Assembly (NCBI GenBank): GCA_905221605.1
Contig: CAJNDS010000447.1
Coordinates: 306,001 to 370,000 of the forward strand
Source of the DNA: Symbiodinium natans
Taxonomy: Eukaryota; Sar; Dinophyceae; Suessiales; Symbiodiniaceae
Reading direction: 5' to 3'
Length of the DNA stretch: 64,000 bases
Both the position numbers and the translations under genes were made by a program. The notes beneath the pieces were generated by a model that was not told where the DNA came from, did not search any database, and saw only the letters and a program-made list of their open reading frames with translations. Below are positions 30,201-38,559 of the stretch, piece by piece (within the stretch, counting starts at the first letter, position 1; each line of letters starts with the position of its first letter).

Positions 30201-33200
30201 TACGACCACTACGACCACGTCCGCAAGCACCACCTCCCAAACCACCTCCCAAACCAGCTCCAAAACCACCTCCACCACCACGACCTATACCTCTGAGACC
30301 TCCACGACTCCCACCTCTCACACATCCACGACCTCCACCTCTCACACATCCACGACCTCCACCTCTCAGACATCCACCACCTCCATGACCTCCTCCTCCT
30401 CCTCCTCCTCTGAGACCTCCACCTCGTCTAGTACATACACGTCCATCACATCGTCGTTCACAACCTCCGCATCTACCACGTCCAGGCTCGGCACCTCCAC
30501 ATCTGTGACGTCCACTTTCACCACTTCCACTTCGACTGCCCCAGCCTTTGCACAATCCACCGTCACCGCCTCATCAACAACTTCTGTCTCCAGTCTTTCT
30601 TTAACCGCTAGCACGACAGTGACGTCATCGACTTCGGCAGCTTCGCTGTCTACAGCTTCCAGGAGTACAACGATGACAGAAAGCTCAACTGCTACAACAA
30701 CCCTGTCTGCAACAACTAGCAGAGGTGCCTCTACAACAAGCTCCAGTTCAGCCACATCGCTCTTCTCAACTTCCATCTCGGCAACAGGAAGCTCCACCAT
30801 CACGGAGGCAAGCAGGACCGAAACCATGACAGCAACGACTTCCCGTGCATCGTCAAGCAGCACTTCCACAAGCTCGTCTTCTTCCACGCGCTCAGGCATG
30901 TGGGGTTCAGGGTTTAGGGTTTAGGGTTGAGGGCATGTGCATGAAACACCTAGGACCTAAGAGATCATCGGATATGGGGGTTTCCGAAATTTGGGGGGTG
31001 CCCTATTGGGGTCCTTAATATAAGGGAATCCGATTACTTGGGCTCTATATTAGGGGTGCCCTGTTTTCGCAAATCCCCATACGTATTCCCTTGTGCAAGA
31101 GGGTGCCATGCCTAGATCGTTGGTTGCCGAAGACGGGTACCGAAACTCATGAAGCAGGCCTCGTTGTGACATCCTCGTCTACTTCGACGTCCATGTCAAC
31201 GTCCAGGCCATACTGTTTTCTGTTGACCCTAAACCCTAAACCTAAACCCTAAACCCTAAACCCCAAACCCTGAACCCTAAACCCTAAACCTCTTCACCGT
31301 CAACCCTAAACCCTAAACCCTAAACCCTATACCCTAAACCCTAAACCCTAAACCCTAAACCCTAAACCCTAAACCCTAAACCCTAAACCCTAGCCCCCTA
31401 AACCCTAAACCCTAAACCCTAAACCCTAAACCCTAAACCCTAAACCCTAAACCCTAAACCCTAAACCCTAAACCCTAAACCCTAAACCCTAAACCCTAAA
31501 CCCTAAACCCTAACCCCTTTCCGTCTTTTTTTTTGCATCGAACCAGACACGGCATGCTCATGTTCCAGCAGCAAGAACATGGCACTTAATTGATCGTATC
31601 CTGTACTGTTCAGCACATGTTGAAAAAGCTAGGAAACCTTATAAATACATAGCGCTGTTTTCAGGTGTTTTTCAGGTGTTTTGTGTTTGGAACAGAAAGC
31701 GGACCTTTCCAGTAAGAGCGACAAAGGTGAACAAGTTCCCTTGAACATCGGAGGAAACTGCTTTCAAGTCATTTGAAAAGCATGTTTACGGTTTCACAAT
31801 CATTGTGAAAACAATGGTCATTTCTCTTGATTAGGGTCCCTTTTGGGCCCTAATATTTAGGGTACCCCAAAAGGGACAGTAACTTTGAGAACAGACCAAA
31901 TTCTGCCGGCCTTTCAGCACGGGATGTGACTAGTCGCCAAGCCTCTTCAAGATCGAAGAGGTAGTTCAGCTATGTTCGCCGCGCAGTACCAGACAACCTT
32001 GATTTCATCGATGTTTCTTTAGAAAGATTTTTCATGCTTCCGAAAGCTAGCATGTCACAGACTGCAGGTTTGTTAGGACTTCACGAGCTCATTCTGCTCA
32101 TTAGCTGCTGCTGCTGCTGCTACTGCTACTTTTTGCTGCTGACTGCTTTCCCTCCTGTGTTGTTACTTCGTATCTTTTCCGTTGCCGCTGCGGGGACTCT
32201 TCGCCTCCTTCGGCTTGATCTTTGTCAGAGTCACTACCATCAAAACTGCTATTTCTGCTGCTGATGTTCGTGTTGTTGGAGTCGAGGACGAAGGACGTCA
32301 GCGTGGGCACAGTTGTGGAGCGGCTGTCTCAAGTTGAGCAGGCCGAGCAAGGCATCGTGATGGGTCTGCTTGAATTCCTCATCGGCAGCAACACCTCCGA
32401 CGTGGTGGGACGTTCTCTCAATTCCTTAGGGGCTTCTAGAACCTTCAAGGGAGTATTTGCATTTATTCGGGTTCCAAGGAAAGCAGGGTCCCAGAGTAGG
32501 GTGCACTTGCTTCCCAATCAAGGGGTTTGGAGAAATGCCAGGTGGCCAATGCCTCAAACGCCTCGACGGGAGTTTTGGGCTACGTGTTTTCAAATGATGA
32601 AGATGCTGCAGTGCATGCTTGGGCTTTGGCCTCAGCTCCCCCGAACGAAACGCTGGCTCCACCGCTGGTTCTGGATGCAGGAACGTTTGGTTTGGTGGTG
32701 CCGCCGGAAGCCCTTGAGCAAGTTGCAACGCTGGCCGCCGACGTGGGCCTCCCGCGGGAGGTGGTGCTTCTCACCATCAGCAGCTTCGAAGCTACGCCAG
32801 AGTTGAACAGCAGCAACAGCTCCTTGATCTCGGAGCCGGTGCACGTGAGCTTCCGTGCAGCGGACGGTCAGCGCCTTCGGGTGAGTGGGCTGAGAAAGCC
32901 TTTGGAGCTGAGGTTTGAGGGCCTAGAGCGCTTCAATGAAAGCGCTCTCCAGCAGGCTCGATGTGTGTTTTGGGACGAAGATGCTGGCAGCTGGTCCAGG
33001 GAAGGATTGGCACGCTCTGAGCAGTCAGACGGGTTTGTGTGCCTCACAAGCCACTTGACGATCTTCGGGGTTGTGTTTCTGGAGGCGGTCGGCAGGGCCT
33101 TCCGGTGCTCTTCAGCTTCCGACGTCTTGTCCGTTGAAGGCCTCCAGAACTTGGGGACGACCCGCTGGCTGACGTATGCAGCCACAATCGTCACCTTCGT

Positions 33201-34531
33201 GTTCCTGGCCGCTTTTGCTGCTGCCATGGGCTGGGGAGCGCACCTGGATGTGAAGACGAAAAGAGCCTTCTCTGAAGCTGAGGTGGAGGCCGTGCTCCTG
33301 GTGAGCCGTTCCGAGGAGCGGGCTTGGGAAGAAGAGTGGCTGCGGCACGGCCGCAGCGCGCTCTGCTGCTGGTGCCTCACCAGCGCTTTTGAGAAGATGG
33401 CCTGGTTGGTCAGCATCGTCTTCGAGTTCGAGGCCACGGATGACGTGGGTAAGTTTGCGAATCCCCAGGCTACTACGGTGAGTCGCTGCATCTCTCTGCT
33501 CCATTCCTACAAGGCGGGCGCCTGCCGCGAGAGCATCTCGGTAGTGATGGCCTCCAGCGGGGAGCGCAAGCTCCGGTCAGGGTCCCCATGTGCCGTGCAG
33601 GGCGAGCGCAGCACCTCCTCCCACGCGTCCGCGATCTCGGAGACCTGGGATGTCCATTATCACGGGGTGAGAGCTGTGAAGCAGTATCTGTCTGCCTCCT
33701 GGTGCAGTCGGGTGACGATGCTGCTGCCGTGCCTGCACCCGTGGCTGCGGCTGACGCTCATGAGCTTCTTCAGCTCTCACGCCATGCGTGCAGCCCTTGT
33801 AGTCCTCAAGGTTACGACCTCAGCCTTCGCAAATGCCCTGTTCTTTACGAGCGCGGCGCAGGCGAGAGATTCCGATGCCAAGATGCACTGGGAGCGCGGT
33901 GTAGGGTTTTGAGAGCTACCCCCCCTGCCCTGCCAGCATGAACTGAACAAGTGCGTTTCGATCGTTCGCAGTACAAAGCGGCAGTTCTTTCCATGGTATG
34001 ATACCCTATACGTTGTCCAACATGTCCCAACACCTGTATATTTTTCTAGCTCTGTTTCGTTTTTCTAGCTGCGCCCTCTGTTCATCATGGTCCGAGTTGG
34101 CCTGTGGATTTGTTCTTCCCATTTATTCCCTTAACCCTCAATCCCGAAACCCTATTGGCGTGAATGAGGATGACGAATGCGTTGCGGAACACCCCGTCGG
34201 TGAGAAGCTGCTGACCGCACTCGTTGTTGGTCTTTCTTCCGCGTGCCTCAGTGACTTGGGTTCCTAGAGGGAAGCCTTGAACTTCTCTGTTGTCATCTTC
34301 AGTTTCAAGAAGAGGTTGGATGGAAGTTTCAGGAACAAGCGAGGTTACTTAAAGGTTCAGGGGTAAAGTTGCACTTATATGTCTGAAGGGAGGCAAAAAA
34401 AAGTCATACATATATATATATATATATATATAAATATAAATATAAATATAAATATAAAAATATATGTTTAAGATATATATATAAGATATATATATATATA
34501 TATATATAATATACACATATGCACATATATG

Positions 34532-34571
<40 letters not shown>

Positions 34572-37417
34572 ATATGCGTACATACTTATATTCCAACCTC
34601 ACTCAACATACTTATGGTAATACCCCCCCGTTCAGGAACCTTGAAGTCATGGGTCGCTGGAGTGTGGAGTTCTTGCAATGCCATGTGGGATGCTCCCCTT
34701 GTACGAACAGTCCTGAATGGGGATGGAAAGTACCCCCTGTCATGATCCCTATGAAGGGCGAAATTAGTAGAAGGGGGGAACATCCCCAGAAATAACACGG
34801 TGATTCAGAGGACCTGGGCCTAGGTGATGTCCTGGTGATAGTGTTGGCCGTGCTCCAGCAACGTCGGGTGCTGGTGCGAGACCTGTGGACGGCAGAGATG
34901 AAGGCCACTTCGGCACCAAGCTTTGGGCAGTTCGGCGCGGGAAGGGCAGCTGACACGTTTCGATGCGGTAGGTTTTGGCAGTCCGCTCCTGCACTTCAGG
35001 CCTTTCGTACCCGACTTTTACCTTTGATTTAGCAGGCTTCATAGGGTGTGATTGCCACTGCCGACTGCAGATAGAATGGGGGGGGGATCAGGGTTGCGCT
35101 GTGCTGTAAGATTCGTCCCAGAACCTTGCACCTGAAGCCCTAAGCCCTCAACCCTGCACCCCTCAAGAACACGCGCGCAGGGGCCCCGCACGAACATTCA
35201 ATGCACACAAGGCCCATAGACCGAGGAATCGCTGGCACCACGACTTTCTTTCTCAGCAAGGTTCAGGGTTTACCGTTTGGGGTTCAGGGTGATGCTCATA
35301 TCCAGCGGTTGCCAAAATCTCTTCGAGTTCGAAAGACTGAAGCTGATCGAACTCGTCCGAACTGTCAGAACTTAAGTGCTTACGATTACGTTCGAGTGTG
35401 CCCTTAAACCCTAAACCCTAAACCCTAGCCCTAAACCCAAACCCGAAACCCTAAACCCCGAATTTGGCTGACATATGTAGCGTCGTCATGAGCTTTGCAC
35501 TTGGGAGTTCAAGCGGCAATGGGAGTCGGAGCAAATTTTCTGAAACATGTAGATGACCATGTAGAAGATGACTTGGTTCCGTTGCCTCCTGGTACTAATC
35601 ATACTTAGAGCGGCGCCAACATCATCGCACCAGGATGTGTTGCCAGCTGAAGCCAGATGGGGGTTTGCGAAAATAAGAGACCGCCAATATAGACCCCAAA
35701 TAGTAGGATTCCCTTAGAATAAGGGCCCCAACAAGGTAACCGTAGTGTCGGAAACCCCCAGATGTTGCCTGGCTCAGGAGTCTTTGAGGGTAAGAGTCCC
35801 GTCAAAAACCCAAACCCTAAACCCAAAGCCCACGTTGCATCCACCGCTTGCTGTGCATGCTGATGCCCCGCTGATTCGCCACGTGCTGCACACGTGAATG
35901 CTGCTGTGCATGGTTTAGGGTTTAGGGTTTAGGCTTATCCGTTTTCCACGAGCAATGTTGGAGCAAGACGATATAAGCGGATGTGCCACGGCACAGCTTT
36001 ACAGGATTTAACCATCACTTCCACCCGCTGCTTCTTATGTCTCTACAGGTTCGCTGAGTGCAACACGTGAGTGCATCTAGTGCTGCGCCCCCGTGCTCAA
36101 TGCGACACTTGCGCGCGGGAACGGCTCTGATAAGCTGCTTTATTGGCTGCTTTCATTCGCATTGCGCGCCCTCATTCGCTACCATGCGCACGCCTGCCCT
36201 TCCGCCCATGCACGCACGCACGCATGCATGCACTTACGCACTTGCACATGCACGCACGCATGCACCTACGCACGCTCACGTGCACGGGCACACACACGAA
36301 CAGAGGCGCTACGCACGCGAACGTGCTGGCACACATGCAGTCACACATGCAGGCACAAATGCACACACCCACACATGCACACATGCACACATGCACCCAT
36401 GCACACATGCACAGGACATGCACATACACATGCACTCTCACATGCGGGCTCGCACACATTGACACACGGAGGCAAGACAGTTGCGGCGCTGGCGCATAAG
36501 GAGGCGGCTCTTCTGGTTTGTTTGGTTTGGTGCCTGTATCTTCTCCATTCTCTACATATTGCCCCTTGGCCCAGATGGGGGGTTTAGGGTTTAGGGTTTA
36601 GGGTTCCGAAAAATGGGGGGTACAGTAGATGGTGATCAGCGCCCTCCGAGTTTCGAAGGTGACTCCTGATGCTGGCTGGGCTTTGGACGACTCAAAAGTA
36701 TGAACACTTGAAAGTTCAGAGCCCTCCCCGGTAGGCCCTGGGGACATGTTACATTTTTGCCTTATTGGGTTTAAGAGGCTCAGATTTGGGAACATTCTTA
36801 AGGGGGCGTGTAATGGCCATCCTTACATGAACATGTTCTCCCCAAAATCCCCTAAACCCTAAACCCTAAACCCTAAACCCTAAACCCTAATCCCAAGGTC
36901 TTTCCTTGCGAATGTGAGCGAAGCTGATGCTGCGGAATGGCTGGAAAGCAGCGGGGTCAGCGTTTTGCAAGACACTTCGACCCCACAACATCCAGATAGA
37001 CTTTGAGGTGTTAGTGGGGAGATGATAAATCAGACCCTGAACCCTAAGCCATAAAACCTAAGCCCTTTAAATCAGACCAGCATCCAGAACTGAAGTTCAA
37101 GCTTTGGGGCGCATCCGGGGGAAGAAGCAGCTAAGGATATCCTTTTCAAGCCCGTGCTAATGGCAGTGGGCTACGCCACGTTAACGACCCTGGTCCTGTG
37201 CTGCAGTCCCCGTGTCAAAGACACGATTCTCAGCCAGTGGATATGCCAGGACGAGGTGAGCGAAAGCGCAGTGGAGGAATCAGCTAGCGTAGGGTTCCCT
37301 GCAGCGGAGGATTCAGTTAGCGTAGGTTTCCCTGTAGGCGAGTCAGCAGAGGTCGATGAGACGTTGTCGATCGGGAGCTCGGACCCCCCCGAGCCCGTCA
37401 AGAAAACCTGGCTCTGA
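24159..37417 (+). CDS. Kelch-mucin-GPS-polycystin-like membrane receptor gene
   Basis: At least 17 exons on the plus strand form one continuous architecture: five to six Kelch blades (24.16-30.1 kb), a Ser/Thr-rich mucin-like stalk (30.1-31.2 kb), a juxtamembrane region with N-glycosylation sites, a GPS motif (C-x2-W..GSWS..C-x2-SHLTIF), then several transmembrane segments, ending at TGA 37417. In known families the GPS/GAIN module self-cleaves and occurs in polycystin-1 and adhesion GPCRs; Kelch repeats form beta-propellers that bind ligands. The inferred product is a large surface receptor or channel-associated protein. The N-terminus is not identified. Introns carry TIR elements and telomere arrays, and donors include GT, GC and GA. 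Confidence 0.75.
24240..24340. repeat. TA microsatellite and family-D-like remnant
   Basis: (TA)n at 24246-24263 is followed by GGGCCCTAAAG..AAGGTCCAAGTATAT, resembling the interior of family D elements. Confidence 0.4.
24928..25043 (+). CDS. Kelch exon 2
   Basis: Acceptor TTTTTCAG. Encodes MTMVWDTVDEGFLLFGGLGN and ends in RNDLHL, matching the Kelch pattern with GG doublet and N-D-L. The donor region CTCCGTGCG is close to GT but the exact phase is unresolved. Confidence 0.7.
25487..26070. mobile_element. TIR element carrying a 12-bp minisatellite
   Basis: Imperfect 36-bp terminal inverted repeats (25487-25523 contains GGTTGGGTTCGGTCGGCC; 26035-26070 contains GGCCGAACCCAACATATAGG) enclose two arrays of AGCACCAGAAAT 12-mers (about 25645-25755 and 25826-25975). 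The arrays are separated by a duplicated segment (ATTTACCGGGTGCT..GTGGGTCTGCTG) present three times. The whole element lies in the intron between Kelch exons 2 and 3. Confidence 0.8.
26149..26331 (+). CDS. Kelch exon 3
   Basis: Acceptor CCTCCAG. Contains VTLNAWTIKSAVGAPERRIA, then HTAVLDPDTRMMYVFAG and ends SFSDLYL. Donor GG|GTGCTT. The split glycine codon joins in phase to exon 4. Confidence 0.85.
26439..26504 (+). CDS. Kelch exon 4
   Basis: Acceptor CTCCCCAG. Encodes YGYDLATDTWTELAAASSE, the D-x-x-T-x-x-W-x-x-L strand of a Kelch blade, ending in CGATCGAG before a GC donor. Confidence 0.85.
26505..26788 (+). other. Intron flanked by an 8-bp direct repeat, with nested element A4
   Basis: AGGCACTC occurs at 26503-26510 and 26787-26794. 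Removing one copy plus the intervening DNA restores the Kelch frame (RHSAVWD). The donor is GC and the acceptor CGCAG. Inside are a family A element (26521-26630) and CCCTAAA-like repeats before the acceptor. Confidence 0.8.
26521..26630. mobile_element. Introner-like element family A (copy A4)
   Basis: Ends TGGTAGCCCAGTGGTACCC and ACTGGGCTACCA are perfect inverted complements over 12 bp. GGGCTT occurs at both edges (26516-26521 and 26635-26640), a candidate target duplication. Confidence 0.88.
26789..26875 (+). CDS. Kelch exon 5
   Basis: Encodes HSAVWDSERSQMIVFGGVD ending in KLNDVE, a full Kelch strand pair with GG doublet. A GA donor is inferred because it gives an in-phase join to YNPSSDSW in exon 6. 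Confidence 0.8.
26919..26966. repeat. TTTAGGG repeat at intron 5' end
   Basis: TTTAGGG/TTTGGGG units about 45 bp after the exon 5 donor. The matching CCCTAAA units stand at the 3' end of the same intron (about 27165-27188). Confidence 0.9.
26976..27075. mobile_element. Inverted-repeat element family B (copy B1)
   Basis: Starts TTTGGGATGTTCCC and ends GAACATCCCAA with a palindromic interior (ACTAACAGT near the left end, ACTGCTAGTATAAG near the right). Lies in the intron between Kelch exons 5 and 6. Confidence 0.85.
27252..27330 (+). CDS. Kelch exon 6
   Basis: Acceptor GCAAAG. Encodes YNPSSDSWNAPSV, then PKPSARFGHVA; the donor GT at 27331 gives a phase-0 join to VWDSSSN of exon 7. Confidence 0.85.
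27558..27653 (+). CDS. Kelch exon 7
   Basis: Acceptor CGCCTAG. Encodes VWDSSSNVMLMCCGRG, completing the blade begun in exon 6, then a Thr/Asn-rich loop. A GA donor (AAC|GAGTCT) gives an N|DLW junction. Confidence 0.8.
27839..27955 (+). CDS. Kelch exon 8
   Basis: The acceptor AACCCCAG is fused to a CCCTAAA array. Encodes DLWSYSTGPGGGWTELV followed by RKDFSLVWNPTTGSL. GT donor at 27956. Confidence 0.85.
27974..28044. repeat. TTTAGGG array at intron 5' end
   Basis: Nine to ten TTTAGGG/TTTGGGG units about 20 bp after the exon 8 donor. Confidence 0.93.
28430..28492. repeat. CTATA pentamer microsatellite
   Basis: Tandem CTATA/CTGTA units inside the long intron between exons 8 and 9. Confidence 0.9.
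28589..28800. repeat. CCCTAAA array
   Basis: About 30 units with one CCAGAAA and one CCCTAA variant, mid-intron. Confidence 0.97.
28978..29081. mobile_element. Inverted-repeat element family B (copy B2)
   Basis: Starts TTGGGATGTTGCCC and ends GGGCACATCCCAAA; internal TAACAGTCCTTA pairs with the later AAGGAGCTGTTA. Confidence 0.85.
29244..29303 (+). CDS. Kelch exon 9
   Basis: Acceptor TCTCCAG. Encodes VGFGGDWSLGILDSLCLYTN. The GGTGGGG at the exon 8 donor is repeated at this acceptor (27955-27961 and 29243-29249), a direct repeat across the intron. The join SL|VGFGG fits a Kelch GG strand. Confidence 0.82.
29334..29424. mobile_element. Inverted-repeat element family B (copy B3)
   Basis: Starts CTGGGATGTTCCCCCTTATA and ends GGGGAACATCCCAA, in the intron between exons 9 and 10. 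Confidence 0.85.
29714..29856. repeat. CCCTAAA array fused to a 3' splice site
   Basis: Canonical, CCCTAGA and CCCTGAA units run directly into CCCTAAACCCTAG, whose AG is the acceptor of exon 10. Confidence 0.9.
29857..29952 (+). CDS. Kelch exon 10
   Basis: Encodes ATNSWSEYTITGPTERFAHA followed by AVWSPTDDQLYMI. Exact donor uncertain (29952-29972). Confidence 0.8.
30036..30898 (+). CDS. Last Kelch strand and mucin-like Ser/Thr stalk exon
   Basis: Acceptor GAGCTAG. Reads FGGIDAISTVDEFWRLD and then about 260 residues made almost only of Ser and Thr with some Ala and Val, at mostly different codons (so not a simple nucleotide repeat). This is typical of a heavily O-glycosylated extracellular stalk. 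A GC donor near TCAG|GCATG is likely; TTTAGGG repeats follow at 30904. The long minus-strand frames here mirror the biased codons. Confidence 0.8.
30974..31080. mobile_element. Inverted-repeat element family C (copy C1)
   Basis: Left ATGGGGGTTTCCGAAA and right TTTTCGCAAATCCCCAT are near inverted complements. Internal AAGGGAATCC is the complement of GGATTCCCTT in copy C2, so C1 is in opposite orientation. Lies in the stalk intron. Confidence 0.78.
31158..31207 (+). CDS. Mucin stalk exon (second)
   Basis: Acceptor GAAGCAG. Encodes LVVTSSSTSTSMSTSR, continuing the Ser/Thr stalk. CAGGC occurs at both the preceding donor and this acceptor. Confidence 0.65.
31227..31512. repeat. CCCTAAA array
   Basis: About 38 units with a short interruption (CTCTTCACCGTCAACC) and minor variants. 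Confidence 0.96.
31513..32286. other. Intronic unique sequence
   Basis: Contains an inverted pair AGGGTCCCTTTTGGG / CCCCAAAAGGGACAG (31836-31880) that resembles 28890-28950, and a CTG/TGC triplet run (32106-32130). Hydrophobic frames at 32034-32264 contain no supported exon. Confidence 0.45.
32287..32427 (+). CDS. Juxtamembrane exon
   Basis: Follows acceptor GTCGAG. Reads TKDVSVGTVVERLSQVEQAE then a helical stretch ending GSNTSDVVGRSLNS. Has N-linked glycosylation sequons (NTS). Confidence 0.6.
32542..33898 (+). CDS. GPS/GAIN and first transmembrane exon
   Basis: Acceptor AATGCCAG. The frame is open for about 450 residues. It begins VANASNASTG with sequons, then a beta-rich GAIN-like region (LVVPPEALEQ, SEPVHVSFRAADG). 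The GPS motif follows: CVFWDEDAGSWSREGL, then C-x-T-SHLTIFGVVF. A strong TM (LTYAATIVTFVFLAAFAAAM) comes next, then a cytosolic loop with acidic and Cys patches and a second hydrophobic segment near the end (ALVVLKVTTSAFANALFF). In GPS proteins cleavage occurs just before the residue preceding the TM linker (HL|T/S). This is HLT here, the canonical tripeptide. Confidence 0.85.
34169..34260 (+). CDS. Polycystin-like transmembrane exon
   Basis: Acceptor TGAATGAG. Reads DDECVAEHPVGEKLLTALVV then GLSSACLSDL, one hydrophobic helix after an acidic/Cys loop, fitting the multi-TM region that follows GPS in polycystin-type proteins. Confidence 0.6.
34405..34572. repeat. TA/TATAAA-rich microsatellite
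   Basis: (TA)n blocks alternating with AAATAT units, intronic. Confidence 0.95.
34686..34789. mobile_element. Inverted-repeat element family B (copy B4)
   Basis: Starts TGGGATGCTCCCCTTGTAC and ends GGGGGGAACATCCCCA with ACAGTCCT inside. Confidence 0.82.
34810..34975 (+). CDS. Candidate exon in receptor gene
   Basis: Open segment with LGDVLVIVLAVLQQRRVLVR followed by DLWTAEMKATSAPSFGQFG. GC-rich with G/C third positions, unlike the flanking intronic DNA. Placement in the receptor is by position only. Confidence 0.4.
34976..35656. other. Intronic or spacer sequence
   Basis: Includes a CCCTAAA patch at 35405-35455. No clear exon was seen. Confidence 0.4.
35657..35761. mobile_element. Inverted-repeat element family C (copy C2)
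   Basis: Left ATGGGGGTTTGCGAAAATA and right CGGAAACCCCCA, with interior CCCCAAATAGTAGGATTCCC shared with copy C3 at 58.74 kb. Confidence 0.82.
35762..36897. other. Long intron or spacer with CACATGCA repeats
   Basis: Contains TTTAGGG patches at 35915-35933 and 36577-36604, a CCCTAAA array at 36851-36890 directly before an exon acceptor, and a CAYGCA repeat listed separately. Confidence 0.45.
36205..36470. repeat. CACGCATG/CACACATGCA purine-pyrimidine repeat
   Basis: Tandem GCACGCAT and ACACATGC units; alternating purine-pyrimidine, so a potential Z-DNA former. His/Thr/Cys/Ala-rich frames are by-products. Confidence 0.9.
36898..36970 (+). CDS. Receptor penultimate exon
   Basis: The acceptor CCCAAG stands directly behind a CCCTAAA array. 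Encodes SFLANVSEADAAEWLESSGV then SVLQ. The donor is GA (CAA|GACAC) and joins in phase to DILFKPVL. Confidence 0.7.
37136..37417 (+). CDS. Receptor terminal exon
   Basis: Acceptor GCTAAG. Encodes the final helix DILFKPVLMAVGYATLTTLV then LCC, a Cys/Arg segment and an acidic Ser/Glu/Val tail with an internal repeat (SASVGFPAAEDSVSVGFPVG), ending KKTWL and TGA. Confidence 0.75.
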   Translation, partial: DILFKPVLMAVGYATLTTLVLCCSPRVKDTILSQWICQDEVSESAVEESASVGFPAAEDSVSVGFPVGESAEVDETLSIGSSDPPEPVKKTWL

Positions 37418-37491
37418 CAGTGGCTATAAGCCCAGCTGCGTTGGCCAAAAAAAGGAGCTGCTTCCGGAGATTTGGGGGGGCCTTTTCCCTG

Positions 37492-37630
37492 CTTGGAGGG
37501 TCGGGGGACTTAGTAACTAGATAGTAGGTAGACTTATTAAGTACCCGAAAAGTGACCCCAATTGGAGTTATCCTACTTATAACTCCATTGGCATTGGATA
37601 ACTACTTCCTAAGTCCCCCGACGCTCCAAG
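37492..37630. mobile_element. TIR element I
   Basis: Left end CTTGGAGGGTCGGGGGACTT and right end AAGTCCCCCGACGCTCCAAG are inverted complements with one mismatch. 139 bp, just after the receptor stop codon. The interior contains further self-complementary TTATCC/GGATAA segments. Confidence 0.88.
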
Positions 37631-38016
37631 TGAGGTCCCTGGACGCGGAACCTTTGTGAGCTCTACAGGGAACTCTTAGAAGCTTTCTGATCTCTGTTGC
37701 AGCAACAAGAGCTGTGCAGAACGGGAACCTCCCCAGGTTCCCCCTAGGCCGGAAGCTATCGAAGCTCTTAGTCCCCGAACTATCGAACCATTGAGGGCCC
37801 CTGAGGGCCGGTCCCTGAAGACCCCCAACCCCTGAACCCGAAAACACCCACTGAATGACACTTGTCCAGGATACCAACCTTATATCTCCCCTTCCTAGAT
37901 GGGATCACAGATTGTGGGTTAGGGGGGTTAGGGGCTGTAGGACTTACGATCCAGGGGACGGTCCTTGGGAGCTTCGGTAAAAGTAGGCTGGGTCGCAGGT
38001 GTTTCTGCTCTTGCAG
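37631..38016. other. Unique spacer
   Basis: No repeat or supported coding sequence except the approach to the next candidate exon. Confidence 0.3.
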
Positions 38017-38135
38017 CTATTGGCATAGAGGTTCTCCCACACATGGGACCCACCGCGTGGCAAGCGTTGCAAGCAGAGAGGGAACTACTTCAGACTGCTT
38101 GGCAAAGCTACGCCCTGGACACAAAGGACCACTCT
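38017..38135 (+). CDS. Candidate exon (helical)
   Basis: Acceptor CTCTTGCAG and GT donor at 38136. Reads IGIEVLPHMGPTAWQALQAE then RELLQTAWQSYALDTKDHS, amphipathic helix. A CCCTAAA array follows at 38150. May start the micro-exon locus. Confidence 0.5.
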
Positions 38136-38285
38136 GTCGCACGGAAGCCCTAAACCCTAAGCCCTAAACCCTAAACCCTGAACCCTAAACCCTGAACCCT
38201 GAACCCTAAAAGCCCTGGAACATCTCCCATGTCTGCCATGGATCCGGCATCCCAGGCCAAATCGCCACATCGCGTGCAGGGCTAC

Positions 38286-38384
38286 TAGGACCCGGAGTGG
38301 GCCCCTAGTTTCCAAATTTTTGGGTTGGGGTTCCCTTGTACTCCCCTCAAAGCCAAGAAGGGTGCCCTTCTACTCCTGGGTCTA
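38286..38384. mobile_element. Introner-like element family A, diverged (copy A5)
   Basis: Ends TAGGACCCGGAGT and ACTCCTGGGTCTA are near inverted complements; the interior keeps GGTTCCCTTGTA and GGGTGCCCTT of family A. Confidence 0.55.
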
Positions 38385-38503
38385 ATTGCTTGTGTTCCTT
38401 AGAAATCAAGGGTGTCAAGGGGCACATCATGTTGAATTAGGGTTTAGGGTTTAGGGTTTAAGGTTTAGGGTTTAGGGTTTAGGGCTGCGAAGCTGCTTGT
38501 GAG

Positions 38504-38542
38504 GGGTGCTTTGCATGGACCCAGAAGGACCACCAGGCCAAC
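38504..38542 (+). CDS. Micro-exon, 39 bp
   Basis: TGTGAG acceptor and GT donor; phase 0; GCFAWTQKDHQAN. Unlike most islands it has TTTAGGG on the left and CCCTAAA on the right. Confidence 0.4.
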
Positions 38543-38559
38543 GTAGGCCCGAAGACCCC

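Noticed and set aside
30142-30899. Minus-strand Gly/Arg- and Val/Glu-rich frames
   Set aside because: Reverse complement of biased Ser/Thr codons in the mucin stalk.
31836-31880. Another TIR family (AGGGTCCCTTTTGGG)
   Set aside because: Short palindrome with similar sequences at 28.9 and 49.4 kb, but ends could not be defined; noted only in the intron entry.
32106-32130. Hydrophobic signal peptide encoded by the CTG/TGC run
   Set aside because: Cys-rich triplet repeat within an intron; no supported start or splice context.
36058-36587. His/Thr/Cys-rich protein, possibly metal binding
   Set aside because: Produced in all three frames by the CACACATGCA repeat.
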